Shown in pieces: positions 17,661 through 26,381 of a stretch of DNA of 64,000 nucleotides; the first letter of the stretch is position 1, and every line of letters begins with the position of its first letter. The notes below the pieces were generated by a model. The model searched no databases. It was not told the origin of the DNA and worked only from the letters and a program-made list of their open reading frames with translations. The translations under genes were made by a program, and so were the position numbers. The stretch spans positions 3,527,081 to 3,591,080 of the forward strand of contig NC_009012.1 in the NCBI RefSeq assembly GCF_000015865.1, written 5' to 3'. This DNA is from Acetivibrio thermocellus ATCC 27405 (GTDB taxonomy: Bacteria > Bacillota > Clostridia > Acetivibrionales > Acetivibrionaceae).

Positions 17661-18098
17661 TTATTTATCTTTTTTTCTTGCGTATTTCTGCCTTTCCTCC
17701 AATATGCCGAGAGCTTTTACAACCCCGTCAATTATTGCTTCGGGACGCGCCGCACAGCCCGGTACATAAACATCCACCGGAATGATTTTGTCGACCCCTC
17801 CCGACACATTATAACATTCAGAAAAAATGCCTCCAGTTGCCGCGCATATTCCAACGGCCACAACAACCTTTGGGTCCGCCATTTGTTCGTAAAGCTGCTT
17901 TACCACTGATTTATTCTGTTCGTTGATACTGCCGGTTATGAGCAAAATGTCCGCATGTTTGGGATTGCCCGTGTTTATTACTCCAAAGCGCTCTATGTCA
18001 TACAATGGAGTAAGGCAGGCCAATACCTCTATGTCACAGCCGTTGCAGCTGGAACCGTCATAATGCAGAATCCATGGGGATTTTTTGCTAAAATTCAT
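17661..18098 (-). CDS. echC: EchC, hydrogenase small subunit (NuoB-like)
   Basis: A 145-aa protein binding the proximal [4Fe-4S] cluster: GSSCNGCDIEVLACL, then GICAATGG and YVPGCAARPEAIIDG supply the cysteines. It passes electrons from EchF to the NiFe site in EchE. The short length without extra clusters is normal for Ech. Nine bases separate it from echB. Confidence 0.95.
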   Translation of the reverse strand: MNFSKKSPWILHYDGSSCNGCDIEVLACLTPLYDIERFGVINTGNPKHADILLITGSINEQNKSVVKQLYEQMADPKVVVAVGICAATGGIFSECYNVSGGVDKIIPVDVYVPGCAARPEAIIDGVVKALGILEERQKYARKKDK

Positions 18099-18107
18099 AT
18101 TTTCACC

Positions 18108-18983
18108 TTACCTAAAAAATGATAAAATAATAAGATTTACTGATGCCAAAACCCCTGTTACAATCCAGGTTGATTTGAGTGCAAACTCCCACTTGGCCCG
18201 TGCAAAAGCATTGTCTACGACAATTTCCAGAAGGAAAGCGATAATGCAGGCTAAGATTGCAATAACATGGCTGAACGGTGACCTGAAGGCAAAAAACAAG
18301 TATACAAGGGCCAGTGCAATTATTGTTTCATACCAGTGGGTTATTTGTATTATCGCCAAATCTTTTCCTGAATACTCTGTTGTTATGCCTTGTACAATTT
18401 CCTGGTGGCCGTGGTGCGACATACTTAAATCAAATGGGGATTTTCTAAGTTTGAAAGTCAATACGTACAACAGTCCCAAAAAAACTCCCGGAAGATAAAC
18501 AATTGAAGGAATGCGGGCCGTAACTATATCTTTTATAAAAAAGCTCTTGTCCCCGTAATACAGTCCAATGGCTGCAAGCAAAAGCATAGGCTCAAAGGCC
18601 ATCATTTGGAGAAGCTCTCTTTCCGAACCAATGGTACTGTATGGGGAATTTGATGCGTAACCACCCAGCACAAAAAATATGGAGCCCAATGTCAATGCAA
18701 ACAAAGCAAGCAGTATGTCTCCTCCCAACAGCATGATAACCGTCGTGAAAATAACGAATATCAGAGATATATAGACAAAAAAGCGATGCATGGTGTTAAC
18801 TTCTATTGATTCTTTCTGAAAGAGTTTTAATACATCATAAAAAGGCTGAAGCACCGAAGGCCCTTTTCTTCCCTGCATTCTTGCGGTTATTACCCTGTCA
18901 ATCCCGGTTAGAAGCCCGCCAAGCAGAGGTGCCACGATAATAATTGCAATTATATATAAAACCAGCCTTATTATTTGACTCAT
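18108..18983 (-). CDS. echB: EchB, NuoH-like membrane subunit
   Basis: A 291-aa integral membrane protein of about eight helices. ARMQGRKGPSVLQPFYDVLK and the loop SPFDLSMSHHGHQEIVQG match the NuoH/EchB family, which forms the junction between the hydrogenase module and the ion channel. The start is ATG 18983 behind AGGAGG; the upstream part of the open frame lies within the end of echA. The echA stop and echB start overlap (ATGA). Confidence 0.94.
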   Translation of the reverse strand: MSQIIRLVLYIIAIIIVAPLLGGLLTGIDRVITARMQGRKGPSVLQPFYDVLKLFQKESIEVNTMHRFFVYISLIFVIFTTVIMLLGGDILLALFALTLGSIFFVLGGYASNSPYSTIGSERELLQMMAFEPMLLLAAIGLYYGDKSFFIKDIVTARIPSIVYLPGVFLGLLYVLTFKLRKSPFDLSMSHHGHQEIVQGITTEYSGKDLAIIQITHWYETIIALALVYLFFAFRSPFSHVIAILACIIAFLLEIVVDNAFARAKWEFALKSTWIVTGVLASVNLIILSFFR

Positions 18984-20890
18984 TTGGTAATTCCTCCTAT
19001 TAAAAGTACTACGCCCACCAATATCACAACGGCACATAGTAAATTACTCCAGAAGGTTAGTTTTTTCACAGAGAAAAAGTTTTTCATATACCAGTTGTGG
19101 AGCTCGACTTTACGTTTTTCATCAAAAGCACCATAAAAACTCTCATTGTCGCCGGTGTTCTCCCCGGCCATGTAAATAGGCACTATCCTGCGCCGGTCGC
19201 TTTTATATATTGGAATAAAGCTTATTGGCAGTATTAACAGCATACTTAGCATTATAAGCATTATATTTACATCACTTGTTCCGATAGGAATTGGCACATC
19301 CGGACCAAACAGACCTGAAAGATACGGTACAAGTACATATCGGGATACCAGAGGAAAAGTAAAGCAGGACAATACCACAAGGACTGCATGGATAAAAATA
19401 GGAATTTCCTCGTCTATGTGGAAGGTATGCTTTATGTGGTCTTTTCTGTTGGCATTGGCTACGAGTTTACCCATCCATTTTGTCCAGTAGAACAGTGTTG
19501 TGGCACTGCCGTATCCCAAAATGATAACTGTAAGTATATTCTTCGAATCAATAAATGCCTTCATGGCAACCCATTTGGATATAAGCATTCCAAAGGGGGC
19601 AAGGAACATTCCGGCTATTCCCACAATCATATATACAGACAGCCTTCTTGACACCTGCAGAAGAATATCCATATCCTCAACATTGCGGCTTCCTATCTGG
19701 TGCTCTACTGAGCCTCCGGTCAGGAACAGAAGGGATTTGGATATGGAGTGGAATATTAACAGCAGTATTGCTGCCCACAGCGATTCCTGCGTTCCTATGG
19801 CTGCGCAGGTAACTATAAGTCCTAAATTCGATATGGTTGAATAAGCCAGAATTTTCTTTGCGTCGCTTTTGGAGATTGCGATGATGGAACTTGCCAGGAA
19901 CGTAACCGCTCCCAAAAGAGCAATTACTTTTCCTATGGTAGTTCCTGCAAGCAGCGGAGCAAGTCTTATTAAAAGGTAAACTCCTGCTTTTACCATTGTT
20001 GCCGAGTGCAAAAGCGCCGATGACGGAGTCGGTGCTACCATTGCCCCCAAAAGCCAGGAGGAAAAGGGCATCTGGGCAGACTTCGTAAGGGCTGCAATAC
20101 AAAGAAGGAAAACCGGTATGAGAACCGCAAGCTCAAGTTTCATGGCTGTCAATGCCGAAAGCTCGAGAGTTTTAAAGTTCGTTCCTATATATACCATTGC
20201 CGACGCAAACGCAAGTCCGCCGCCAAGATTGATTGCCAATGCATGGAATGAATTGTTTACTGCTTCGGGTGTTCGGGTGTAACCGATAAGAAGGTAAGAA
20301 CACAAGGTTGTAAGTTCCCAGCAAAAATACATCCAGATCAGGTTGTTGCTGAAAATTAATCCGAACATTGCAAAGAGAAAGAGAAAAATTACAGAAAAAA
20401 AGAAACTCTTTCTTTCTTTGTATCCTTCGTGGTGTATGTGATACCATTTCATATATCCGACAGTGTATATCAGTATAAGGCTTCCGATACATCCCACAAT
20501 GAGGACCATAACAGCGGAAAGCCTGTCGAATACAATGTCCGAATGAACATTGATACCGTGTTTTTGTGTAAATTCAAACCAAAGAATCAGAGCGGTTTGA
20601 ACAGCTGCAAAAATTGATACAATGAACTTTTTGTTTTTTATGCCTGTAAATATTATATATGCAGCAATAAGGACCTCCGCCAGAGATATGGTCATGTCAA
20701 TAATATTCCTGTTTTCAATGGACAAAGATATTCCATCCTTAAAATACCGACATACCACAAATAATGTCAGTATGCCGGTAATAAAGGCGAAAATTCTTAC
20801 TATTATATTTCTTATGGCATCTTTTCTTACTGACAAAACAGTGACAGATGCCAACAGCGGAAACAATATCAATATTAAAATTGCATTCAT
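18980..20890 (-). CDS. echA: EchA, NuoL/MrpA-like ion-translocating membrane subunit
   Basis: A 636-aa antiporter-like subunit with about 14-16 helices. KSAQMPFSSWLLGAMVAPTPSSALLHSATMVKAGVYL is the core of the proton-antiporter M domain and holds the channel Lys/His residues (positions ~267-303). It should move H+ or Na+ when ferredoxin reduces protons. The start ATG 20890 follows AAGGAG. It is the first gene of the ech-hyp operon. Confidence 0.94.
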   Translation of the reverse strand: MNAILILILFPLLASVTVLSVRKDAIRNIIVRIFAFITGILTLFVVCRYFKDGISLSIENRNIIDMTISLAEVLIAAYIIFTGIKNKKFIVSIFAAVQTALILWFEFTQKHGINVHSDIVFDRLSAVMVLIVGCIGSLILIYTVGYMKWYHIHHEGYKERKSFFFSVIFLFLFAMFGLIFSNNLIWMYFCWELTTLCSYLLIGYTRTPEAVNNSFHALAINLGGGLAFASAMVYIGTNFKTLELSALTAMKLELAVLIPVFLLCIAALTKSAQMPFSSWLLGAMVAPTPSSALLHSATMVKAGVYLLIRLAPLLAGTTIGKVIALLGAVTFLASSIIAISKSDAKKILAYSTISNLGLIVTCAAIGTQESLWAAILLLIFHSISKSLLFLTGGSVEHQIGSRNVEDMDILLQVSRRLSVYMIVGIAGMFLAPFGMLISKWVAMKAFIDSKNILTVIILGYGSATTLFYWTKWMGKLVANANRKDHIKHTFHIDEEIPIFIHAVLVVLSCFTFPLVSRYVLVPYLSGLFGPDVPIPIGTSDVNIMLIMLSMLLILPISFIPIYKSDRRRIVPIYMAGENTGDNESFYGAFDEKRKVELHNWYMKNFFSVKKLTFWSNLLCAVVILVGVVLLIGGITK

Positions 20891-21235
20891 ATTTTATCTC
20901 CTTGCACAAGATAATTGCATAAGGTATTTTATGCTGGTTTTAACATAAAAATCTAAAATAGCAAATATTTAGCATCAACAACCGATGCCCGCATTCTGCA
21001 AGCGACAGATTATTATAACATATCAAATTGAGATTTGCAAAATCAAAAAGGGTGATTTGAGAAGCAAAAAGTTGATTATTTTAGATTTGGTTAAGATTTT
21101 TGGTTTAATGTCATTCAGAATACAATTTAATTGTTATTGCGCTTTATTGGGACATGACACCCAAATTCCAAATAATAGAAAAGTTGCGTCTTGTTCCAGG
21201 TATAAGGACGTTGTTGCTGACAAAATCACGGGTAA
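20891..21235. other. Leader and promoter region of the ech-hyp operon
   Basis: Besides the promoter listed separately, the leader forms a small hairpin (GCATC-AACAACC-GATGC, 20973-20989) and ends in the echA RBS AAGGAG. The short plus-strand frames across this stretch have no ribosome binding sites and run into the terminator at 21236, so I do not call them genes. Confidence 0.5.
21012..21040 (-). promoter_or_regulatory. Sigma-A-type promoter of the ech-hyp operon
   Basis: On the minus strand TTGCAA (21035-21040) and TATAAT (21012-21017) are separated by 17 bases. Transcription would start near 21005, giving a leader of about 115 bases before echA. Confidence 0.65.
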
Positions 21236-21270
21236 TAGAAAAACCACCTCCCGAAGAGGTGGCTTTTTAT
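21236..21270. terminator. Terminator behind the 52-aa gene
   Basis: CCACCTC and GAGGTGG form a stem with a CCGAA-type loop, flanked by T runs in both directions. On the minus strand it lies two bases past the stop of the small gene at 21272. Confidence 0.85.
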
Positions 21271-21271
21271 T

Positions 21272-21430
21272 TTAAAGGCCGTTTTGACACTTGCAGTTTT
21301 TGTCCTTGTTTTTGTCCTTTTGCATTGATGCACGTATGGGCTCGTTCTTGCTGTCAATCTGATCATTGTAAAAAGCCGGATCATTTACGCCTTCTTTTAC
21401 CACATTTTTGTCCCTCATTTTTTTGTGCAC
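21272..21430 (-). CDS. Small charged protein of 52 aa
   Basis: A frame too short for most ORF callers: AAGGAGG, 11 bases, GTG 21430, 52 codons, TAA, then a terminator at once. The protein begins VHKKMRDKNVVKEG, contains DPAFYNDQIDSKNEP and ends in a Lys/Asp-rich tail with a CxC pair (KDKNCKCQNG). It is hydrophilic with no membrane segment. I do not recognise a family. RBS, open frame and dedicated terminator together make it a credible gene; the CxC near the end could bind a metal (inference). Confidence 0.6.
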   Translation of the reverse strand: MHKKMRDKNVVKEGVNDPAFYNDQIDSKNEPIRASMQKDKNKDKNCKCQNGL

Positions 21431-21583
21431 GGAAAACAAGTCCTCCTTTTTTCAAATTATCCGTCATGCAATTTATCCATCATACATGTTTATTTTCCGC
21501 GCATTTAAAATAAATTATGTATTTTGCAAATCCGTCCGGCTTAATTTTTCAGGTAATATTTGAAATGATTGTCAGGTGTCTGT

Positions 21584-22066
21584 TTATGCTGTTGAATCAC
21601 TTAACATTGGCATCTTTTCGTCGGGAAGAGTAATGTCCAGTATTGTATAGTGCAACATGCCGGTGGGTATCTGTACACTGACGTTGTCGTTTACATTTTT
21701 GAAAAGCAGGGCCCTGCCCAGCGGGGAAAGACATGAAGCACAGTCAATGGAAGTATCATATTCCTTTGAAAAAGGAAGAACAATGCGATATTTGCATTTT
21801 TCCTCTTCTTCACAGTCAAACACTTCAACAATACTGTTTATAATTACAAAAGGGCAGGCTTCGGAGCCGTTTTTGTCAACACGTACAGTATTTAAATAGC
21901 TGTTGATTCGATCCAGGTAATTTTTAAAAAATTCCTGAAAATTAATACTTTCTTTGGTTTCTTCGGCATAGTGTTCATTTAAAAGCATGTCTCTTTCCTT
22001 TTCAATTTCGCTTACGTGCCATGACAAATAGTTATACATTTCCCTGGATAATAAATTATTATACAT
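21584..22066 (-). CDS. GreA/GreB-family transcription factor homologue
   Basis: A 160-aa protein, the usual Gre length. The N-terminal half is helical and charged (EIEKERDMLLNEHY, ~residues 18-75) as in the Gre coiled coil. The C-terminal half has the FKBP-like Gre domain with SPLGRALLFKNVNDNV and IVLPFSKEYD. GreA rescues backtracked RNA polymerase through acidic residues at the coil tip; whether that tip is active here cannot be judged. The start is ATG 22066, six bases after GGGAG; an ATG two codons earlier touches the RBS. The leader holds two inverted repeats. Confidence 0.8.
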   Translation of the reverse strand: MYNNLLSREMYNYLSWHVSEIEKERDMLLNEHYAEETKESINFQEFFKNYLDRINSYLNTVRVDKNGSEACPFVIINSIVEVFDCEEEEKCKYRIVLPFSKEYDTSIDCASCLSPLGRALLFKNVNDNVSVQIPTGMLHYTILDITLPDEKMPMLSDSTA

Positions 22067-22126
22067 TTTCATCTCCCTTTTACAAAGTAGTGTTATTAAA
22101 TGGAAAAACTCCAGATAATAGAATGA

Positions 22127-22156
22127 GGCATTCCGCAATATCGATTGCGGAACGCC
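22127..22156. promoter_or_regulatory. Hairpin in the leader of the gre-like gene
   Basis: GGCxTTCCGCAAT-ATCG-ATTGCGGAAxGCC, a near-perfect 13-bp stem with a 4-base loop, 60 bases upstream of the gre-like start. No T run follows on either strand, so it is not a simple terminator; it may be an RNA structure or protein-binding site. Confidence 0.6.
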
Positions 22157-22175
22157 TGCATTATATATCATAACA

Positions 22176-22217
22176 TAAATGTAAATGTGTGTCAAGTATG
22201 TATCACATTTACATTTA
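22176..22217. promoter_or_regulatory. 14-bp perfect inverted repeat, possible operator
   Basis: TAAATGTAAATGTG and its exact complement CACATTTACATTTA flank a 14-base centre. It lies in the promoter region of the minus-strand gre-like gene, a typical place for an operator. Confidence 0.55.
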
Positions 22218-22569
22218 ATTGCTTTTTGCCGGTAAAATGGATACAATTGAATTTAATTACATTGATTTAACATTGTACATTGGGTTAATCCATACGAAAT
22301 CCGACATGGTGGAAAAGGGGGATTTGACGAGATTTCGTTGTGAGAAAAAAGAGAAATATAGGGTGGATAAAAACAGAAAAAACAGATATATTTATAGATA
22401 TACTATAATATATACCAATGGATATTATACTTAGAAAAAAGATATGGACTGACAAGTAAATTTGTGATAAAATTAACTTACTAAGTTCTGCTGGTTATTT
22501 CTTTTTATTTGACAGATATATATTAACAGAAAAATAAGCCATATTATTATATAAATGTGAGGTAATATT

Positions 22570-23940
22570 ATGATGAATGCTAATTTTATGGAGTTTGAAA
22601 AAAACAAACTGGAAGAACTGACCGAATTGGCCACAAAATGCAGTTATATTGATCCGGAACTTTTTGTCAAATACCAGGTAAAGCGCGGACTGAGAGATTT
22701 GGACGGCAAGGGCGTGCTTGTGGGTTTGACGGAGATTGGAGAAGTCCACTCGTATATCATTGATGAAAATGAAATAGTTCCTGTTCCGGGTAGATTAATT
22801 TACAGGGGAATAGATATTTTTGATTTGGTTGACGGTTTTATCAGTGAGGGACGTTTTGGTTTTGAAGAAACTACATATTTGCTGCTTTTCGGTGATTTGC
22901 CGACCAGGGAACAGTTGAATGAATTTGAAAAGCTTCTTTCTTCCTATCGCGAACTTCCGGAAGAGTTTCTCAATGATATGATTTTGAATCTTCCGGGCAA
23001 GGACATCATGAATGTCCTGGCAAGAAGCGTGCTTGCCTATTACACTTATGACAGCAATCCGGATGATACTTCGGTCAAAAATGTTTTAAGGCAGTGCATG
23101 CGTTTGATTGGGAGCATGCCTACAATTGCCGTTTATGCTTACCAGGCAATGGCTCATTACTATGACAGAAAGAGTCTGGTTATTCATCCCCCAAGGCCCG
23201 AGCTAAGTACGGCGGAGAACATTTTGCACATGTTAAGGCCCGACAGCAAGTATACGGACCTTGAAGCAAGACTGCTTGACCTTGCGCTTGTATTGCATGC
23301 GGAACATGGAGGCGGTAATAACTCAACCTTTGTAACCCATGTGGTTACATCTACCGGAACGGACACATACTCTGTTATTGCTGCGGCTCTCGGTTCGCTC
23401 AAAGGTCCTAGACACGGAGGAGCAAATATCAAGGTTTGCCAAATGTTTGAGGACTTGAAGCAGAACGTCAGGGACTGGAAGGATGACGAAGAAATTGAAA
23501 ATTATCTGATGAAGCTGCTAAATAAAGAGGCTTTTGACCGTGCAGGACTGATTTACGGTATAGGTCATGCAGTTTATTCCATTTCCGACCCGAGATGTAT
23601 TCTTCTTAAGGAACAGGCGGAAAAACTTGCCAAAGAGAAAGGACTTGAAGATGAATTTGAACTGTATGACAGGGTGGAAAGATTGGCTCCTCAAATTATC
23701 GGAAGAGTTCGTAAAATGTATAAGGGTGTTAGTGCCAACGTGGATTTCTACTCAGGTTTTGTTTATAAAATGCTGAACCTTCCTCTGGAATTGTATACTC
23801 CAATTTTCGCCATTTCAAGAATGTCGGGTTGGGCTGCTCACCGTATAGAGGAAATTGTCAATGCCGGAAAAATCATCAGACCGGCTTACAAGAGCGTTGC
23901 CGAAAGACGCGATTATGTTGCTATGAAAGACCGAAAATAA
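22570..23940 (+). CDS. Citrate synthase (Si-type fold)
   Basis: A 456-aa protein that condenses oxaloacetate and acetyl-CoA to citrate at the entry of the oxidative TCA branch, used for glutamate synthesis in anaerobes. Active-site residues are visible: His in LHAEHGGGNNSTF, His in GIGHAVYSISDP, Asp in ANVDFYSGFVY. GSLKGPRHGGAN and the C-terminal RPAYKSVAERR fit the family. It has an N-terminal extension of ~60 residues compared with short bacterial forms. GAGG lies seven bases before ATG 22570. Monocistronic. Confidence 0.94.
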   Translation: MMNANFMEFEKNKLEELTELATKCSYIDPELFVKYQVKRGLRDLDGKGVLVGLTEIGEVHSYIIDENEIVPVPGRLIYRGIDIFDLVDGFISEGRFGFEETTYLLLFGDLPTREQLNEFEKLLSSYRELPEEFLNDMILNLPGKDIMNVLARSVLAYYTYDSNPDDTSVKNVLRQCMRLIGSMPTIAVYAYQAMAHYYDRKSLVIHPPRPELSTAENILHMLRPDSKYTDLEARLLDLALVLHAEHGGGNNSTFVTHVVTSTGTDTYSVIAAALGSLKGPRHGGANIKVCQMFEDLKQNVRDWKDDEEIENYLMKLLNKEAFDRAGLIYGIGHAVYSISDPRCILLKEQAEKLAKEKGLEDEFELYDRVERLAPQIIGRVRKMYKGVSANVDFYSGFVYKMLNLPLELYTPIFAISRMSGWAAHRIEEIVNAGKIIRPAYKSVAERRDYVAMKDRK

Positions 23941-23960
23941 CAACTTGTAAAAACGTATAA

Positions 23961-23990
23961 AAAAAGCCGCTAAAATTAGCGGCTTTTTTA
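23961..23990 (+). terminator. Terminator of citrate synthase gene
   Basis: AAAAAGCCGCTAA and TTAGCGGCTTTTT form a strong stem with A and T runs on both sides; it can also serve the convergent decarboxylase gene. Confidence 0.93.
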
Positions 23991-24039
23991 AATGATGTAT
24001 GCGGCATATGAAACAGAGCCAATTTGTTGGTATCAGAGC

Positions 24040-25236
24040 TTAATTTATGGTATATTTGCTGTTTAGTAAATGTTCGATGAACAAATCAATATGTTCTTTT
24101 GTAACATGCTGCATGATTATTATGTGTGCTTTATCTCCTTCGCAGGCCAAAGACCAGTAATTGCATATTGCATCGTTTGGTTTGTCTATTACAATAGTGT
24201 TTGACCATGGATTCACAAAGTTATTCCAGCCGATAGAATCCAATCTGGCCTTGGCATATGCGGTCACTTCCATGCATTGTCTTACATCCTGTTTGAATCC
24301 TTCCACACCTTTGCGGTTTATCTGATACCAAAGAAGCAATGCTGAAAGCCCGTTGCGACAACCGCTTATAGTAGTGTCTTTGGTGCCTACGTAAGATACA
24401 TCTGAATTTTCAAGGATTTTTTGAATGTATTTTTTACGTGTGAGGAAAATACCTGCCGGCATGGGACAACCTACAAATTTATGACCACTGATTGCGATAG
24501 AATCGATGGGCAGGGTTTCAAAATTAAGTTCCGGTCCATTTTCCATAAACGGTATCATTCCGCCGAAAAGCGCACCGTCATAATGAATATGATACTCTTT
24601 GATATTGTGCTTTTTGAACAAGTCAACAATAATTTGGACATTATCAATGGCACCGGTCATGGTTGTTCCCAATGTTGCGACAAGTAAAACCGGTTTGTTG
24701 CCGTTTTTAAGTATTCGCTCAATTAATGCATTATAATCAAATTCTCCATTGGGCTGGGATGGAATCACCTCACCCGGCTTGCCCAATATCCAGGCATTCT
24801 TTTTTATACTGTAATGACTGGCTTCAGAGAAATAGAATATTCCATCAGGATAACGTTCGCGGGCAACCAACATTCCACAGAGGTTTCCTTCGGTGCCGCC
24901 GTGTCCTATGTAACCCCAGGCTTCTTCCCAGGGAAGTTTGTATACATCTGCAAAAAATTTTAAGACTTCCCGTTCTTGCTTTTTTGTATCAATGTTAACT
25001 GTTGAAGAATAGAATGCATCGCCGAGATTGTTGGGCTGTAAATTTAGAAATTTGCCAAACTCAGCGTATTCCAGATTTAAATTGAATGGATATCCAAGAT
25101 AATGCTGGTGCTTTTCGTATAAATCTTCGTAAATTTTATCGATTTCTTCAAGTAAACTTTCACTATTTGATTTCAAATCTGCAGTAACAGAAGTATCAAA
25201 TATTGAATTAATAAATAAATTTTGCTGTGTTGACAT
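24040..25236 (-). CDS. PLP-dependent decarboxylase, histidine decarboxylase type
   Basis: A 398-aa group II PLP decarboxylase. The PLP-binding Lys is in SIAISGHKFVGCPMPAGIF; the upstream Asp/His are in EYHIHYDGALFGG; substrate-side motifs YIGHGGTEGNLCG and FYSEASHYSI-like segments are present. SGHK-x3-G-x-PMP is the signature of the histidine decarboxylase branch; plant members of that branch decarboxylate serine, so the substrate is not certain. The product (histamine or another amine) would be cytosolic. It is a single gene. An 18-bp palindrome lies 75 bases upstream. Confidence 0.88.
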   Translation of the reverse strand: MSTQQNLFINSIFDTSVTADLKSNSESLLEEIDKIYEDLYEKHQHYLGYPFNLNLEYAEFGKFLNLQPNNLGDAFYSSTVNIDTKKQEREVLKFFADVYKLPWEEAWGYIGHGGTEGNLCGMLVARERYPDGIFYFSEASHYSIKKNAWILGKPGEVIPSQPNGEFDYNALIERILKNGNKPVLLVATLGTTMTGAIDNVQIIVDLFKKHNIKEYHIHYDGALFGGMIPFMENGPELNFETLPIDSIAISGHKFVGCPMPAGIFLTRKKYIQKILENSDVSYVGTKDTTISGCRNGLSALLLWYQINRKGVEGFKQDVRQCMEVTAYAKARLDSIGWNNFVNPWSNTIVIDKPNDAICNYWSLACEGDKAHIIIMQHVTKEHIDLFIEHLLNSKYTIN

Positions 25237-25310
25237 AATTGCTAATCCCGTCCTCTCTTGTTGTTTCGATAGAAATTAATATAAATTGCATTTTTTATAA
25301 CAAATAGTTC

Positions 25311-25328
25311 TACGAAACATGTTTCGTA
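25311..25328. promoter_or_regulatory. 18-bp perfect palindrome, possible operator
   Basis: TACGAAACATGTTTCGTA reads the same on both strands. It lies ~75 bases upstream of the decarboxylase start, the expected position of a promoter-proximal repressor or activator site. Confidence 0.6.
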
Positions 25329-25673
25329 AGGGATTTAATCCGGTATTAATCAACAGAATGATTTTTAATCAAAGAATTTTTTGATGATTCGAATCATGCT
25401 GCTGATTAACTCTTAATGAAAATATAGAAATATACATAATTTTGCTTCATAAATAAAACTTACAAGAAACTTGCCCTGCACAAAATTACATATTATCAAT
25501 AAAATTCAATATTTGTACTATAGGCGCCTATAAAGGAATTATATACATAATGGCATAAAAAATCAACTGTTAATGTTAAGAAATTTTAAAAAAATACGAT
25601 ATTTACTAATGAAATAAGTGTCTGGGACTCTAAAGTGTTACATAAATAATAAACAAAATATGATTTTGTTTTG

Positions 25674-25689
25674 ATTTGGCCGGCCAAAT
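25674..25689. promoter_or_regulatory. 16-bp perfect palindrome upstream of cheW
   Basis: ATTTGGCCGGCCAAAT, a self-complementary site with a GC core in an AT-rich region, 60 bases before the cheW start. It could be an operator; no known consensus is claimed. Confidence 0.5.
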
Positions 25690-25749
25690 ATGCAAATGCC
25701 CACAGCAAAGAAGCAATTTCTGTAAGTAATTACAAGAGAAAGGAGGAAA

Positions 25750-26250
25750 ATGACTGATATGCAGGATGAGATTTTGGAAATAGGAGAAGATACGCAAAAA
25801 GATAAATATCTTATCTTTTCCCTAGGTAACGAAGAATATGGCATAGGGATCAGTTATGTGACTGAGATAGTCGGTATTCAGAAAATAACTGAGATTCCTG
25901 AAGTGGAGGAATATATCAAAGGAATAATTAATTTGAGGGGCAATGTAATACCGGTTATTGATGTAAGGCTGATGCTGGGACTTAAAGAAAAGGAATACAA
26001 TGACAGGACCTGTACTATCGTGCTCAATGTCAAAGGAGTTCCCATTGGCCTTATTGTTGATTCAGTTTCGGAAGTTCTGCAAATATGCGATGATAACATA
26101 GTTCCTCCTCCTCAAATAAACGGTGCAGAAAAGCAAAAGTATATAAATGCGGTGGGCAGAACAGAAAGTGGAATAAAACTCGTGTTGGATTGTGAGAAAT
26201 TGCTGAACAATAATGCTTTGAAAAATGTGATTAAGAACATGGAGCATTGA
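25750..26250 (+). CDS. cheW: CheW, chemotaxis coupling protein
   Basis: A 166-aa CheW-domain protein (about residues 20-155) with the typical KYLIFSLGNEEYGIGI opening, IPEVEEYIKGIINLRGNVIPVID core and GLIVDSVSEVL. It links chemoreceptors to the CheA kinase at the membrane. AGGAGG is close to ATG 25750. The chemoreceptor gene follows 131 bases later, so the two form a likely functional pair; cheA is not in the window. Confidence 0.95.
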   Translation: MTDMQDEILEIGEDTQKDKYLIFSLGNEEYGIGISYVTEIVGIQKITEIPEVEEYIKGIINLRGNVIPVIDVRLMLGLKEKEYNDRTCTIVLNVKGVPIGLIVDSVSEVLQICDDNIVPPPQINGAEKQKYINAVGRTESGIKLVLDCEKLLNNNALKNVIKNMEH

Positions 26251-26381
26251 TAAACAAAACATATTTAAAAATAACACAGAGTTAGAGTCCTGACAGCAAC
26301 TTCAATTCAAAAAAATATAGCAAAATTTAAAAGCTTTGGACAAATCAATGAACAGAATAAGAATCCAGGGAGGGATCCACA

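Larger units (their letters stand above)
25237..25749. other. Divergent intergenic region, decarboxylase/cheW
   Basis: 513 AT-rich bases with no convincing gene. It contains two perfect palindromes, described separately, one near each flanking gene, and the cheW ribosome binding site AAAGGAGG at 25739-25746. Confidence 0.55.

Noticed and set aside
20985-21513. Two plus-strand frames between echA and the gre-like gene
   Set aside because: No ribosome binding sites; both read through the terminator hairpin and antisense to the ech promoter and the 52-aa gene.
22219-22434. 71-codon plus-strand frame before citrate synthase
   Set aside because: Starts inside the inverted repeat with no RBS and becomes Lys/Tyr/Arg-rich AT sequence; not gene-like.
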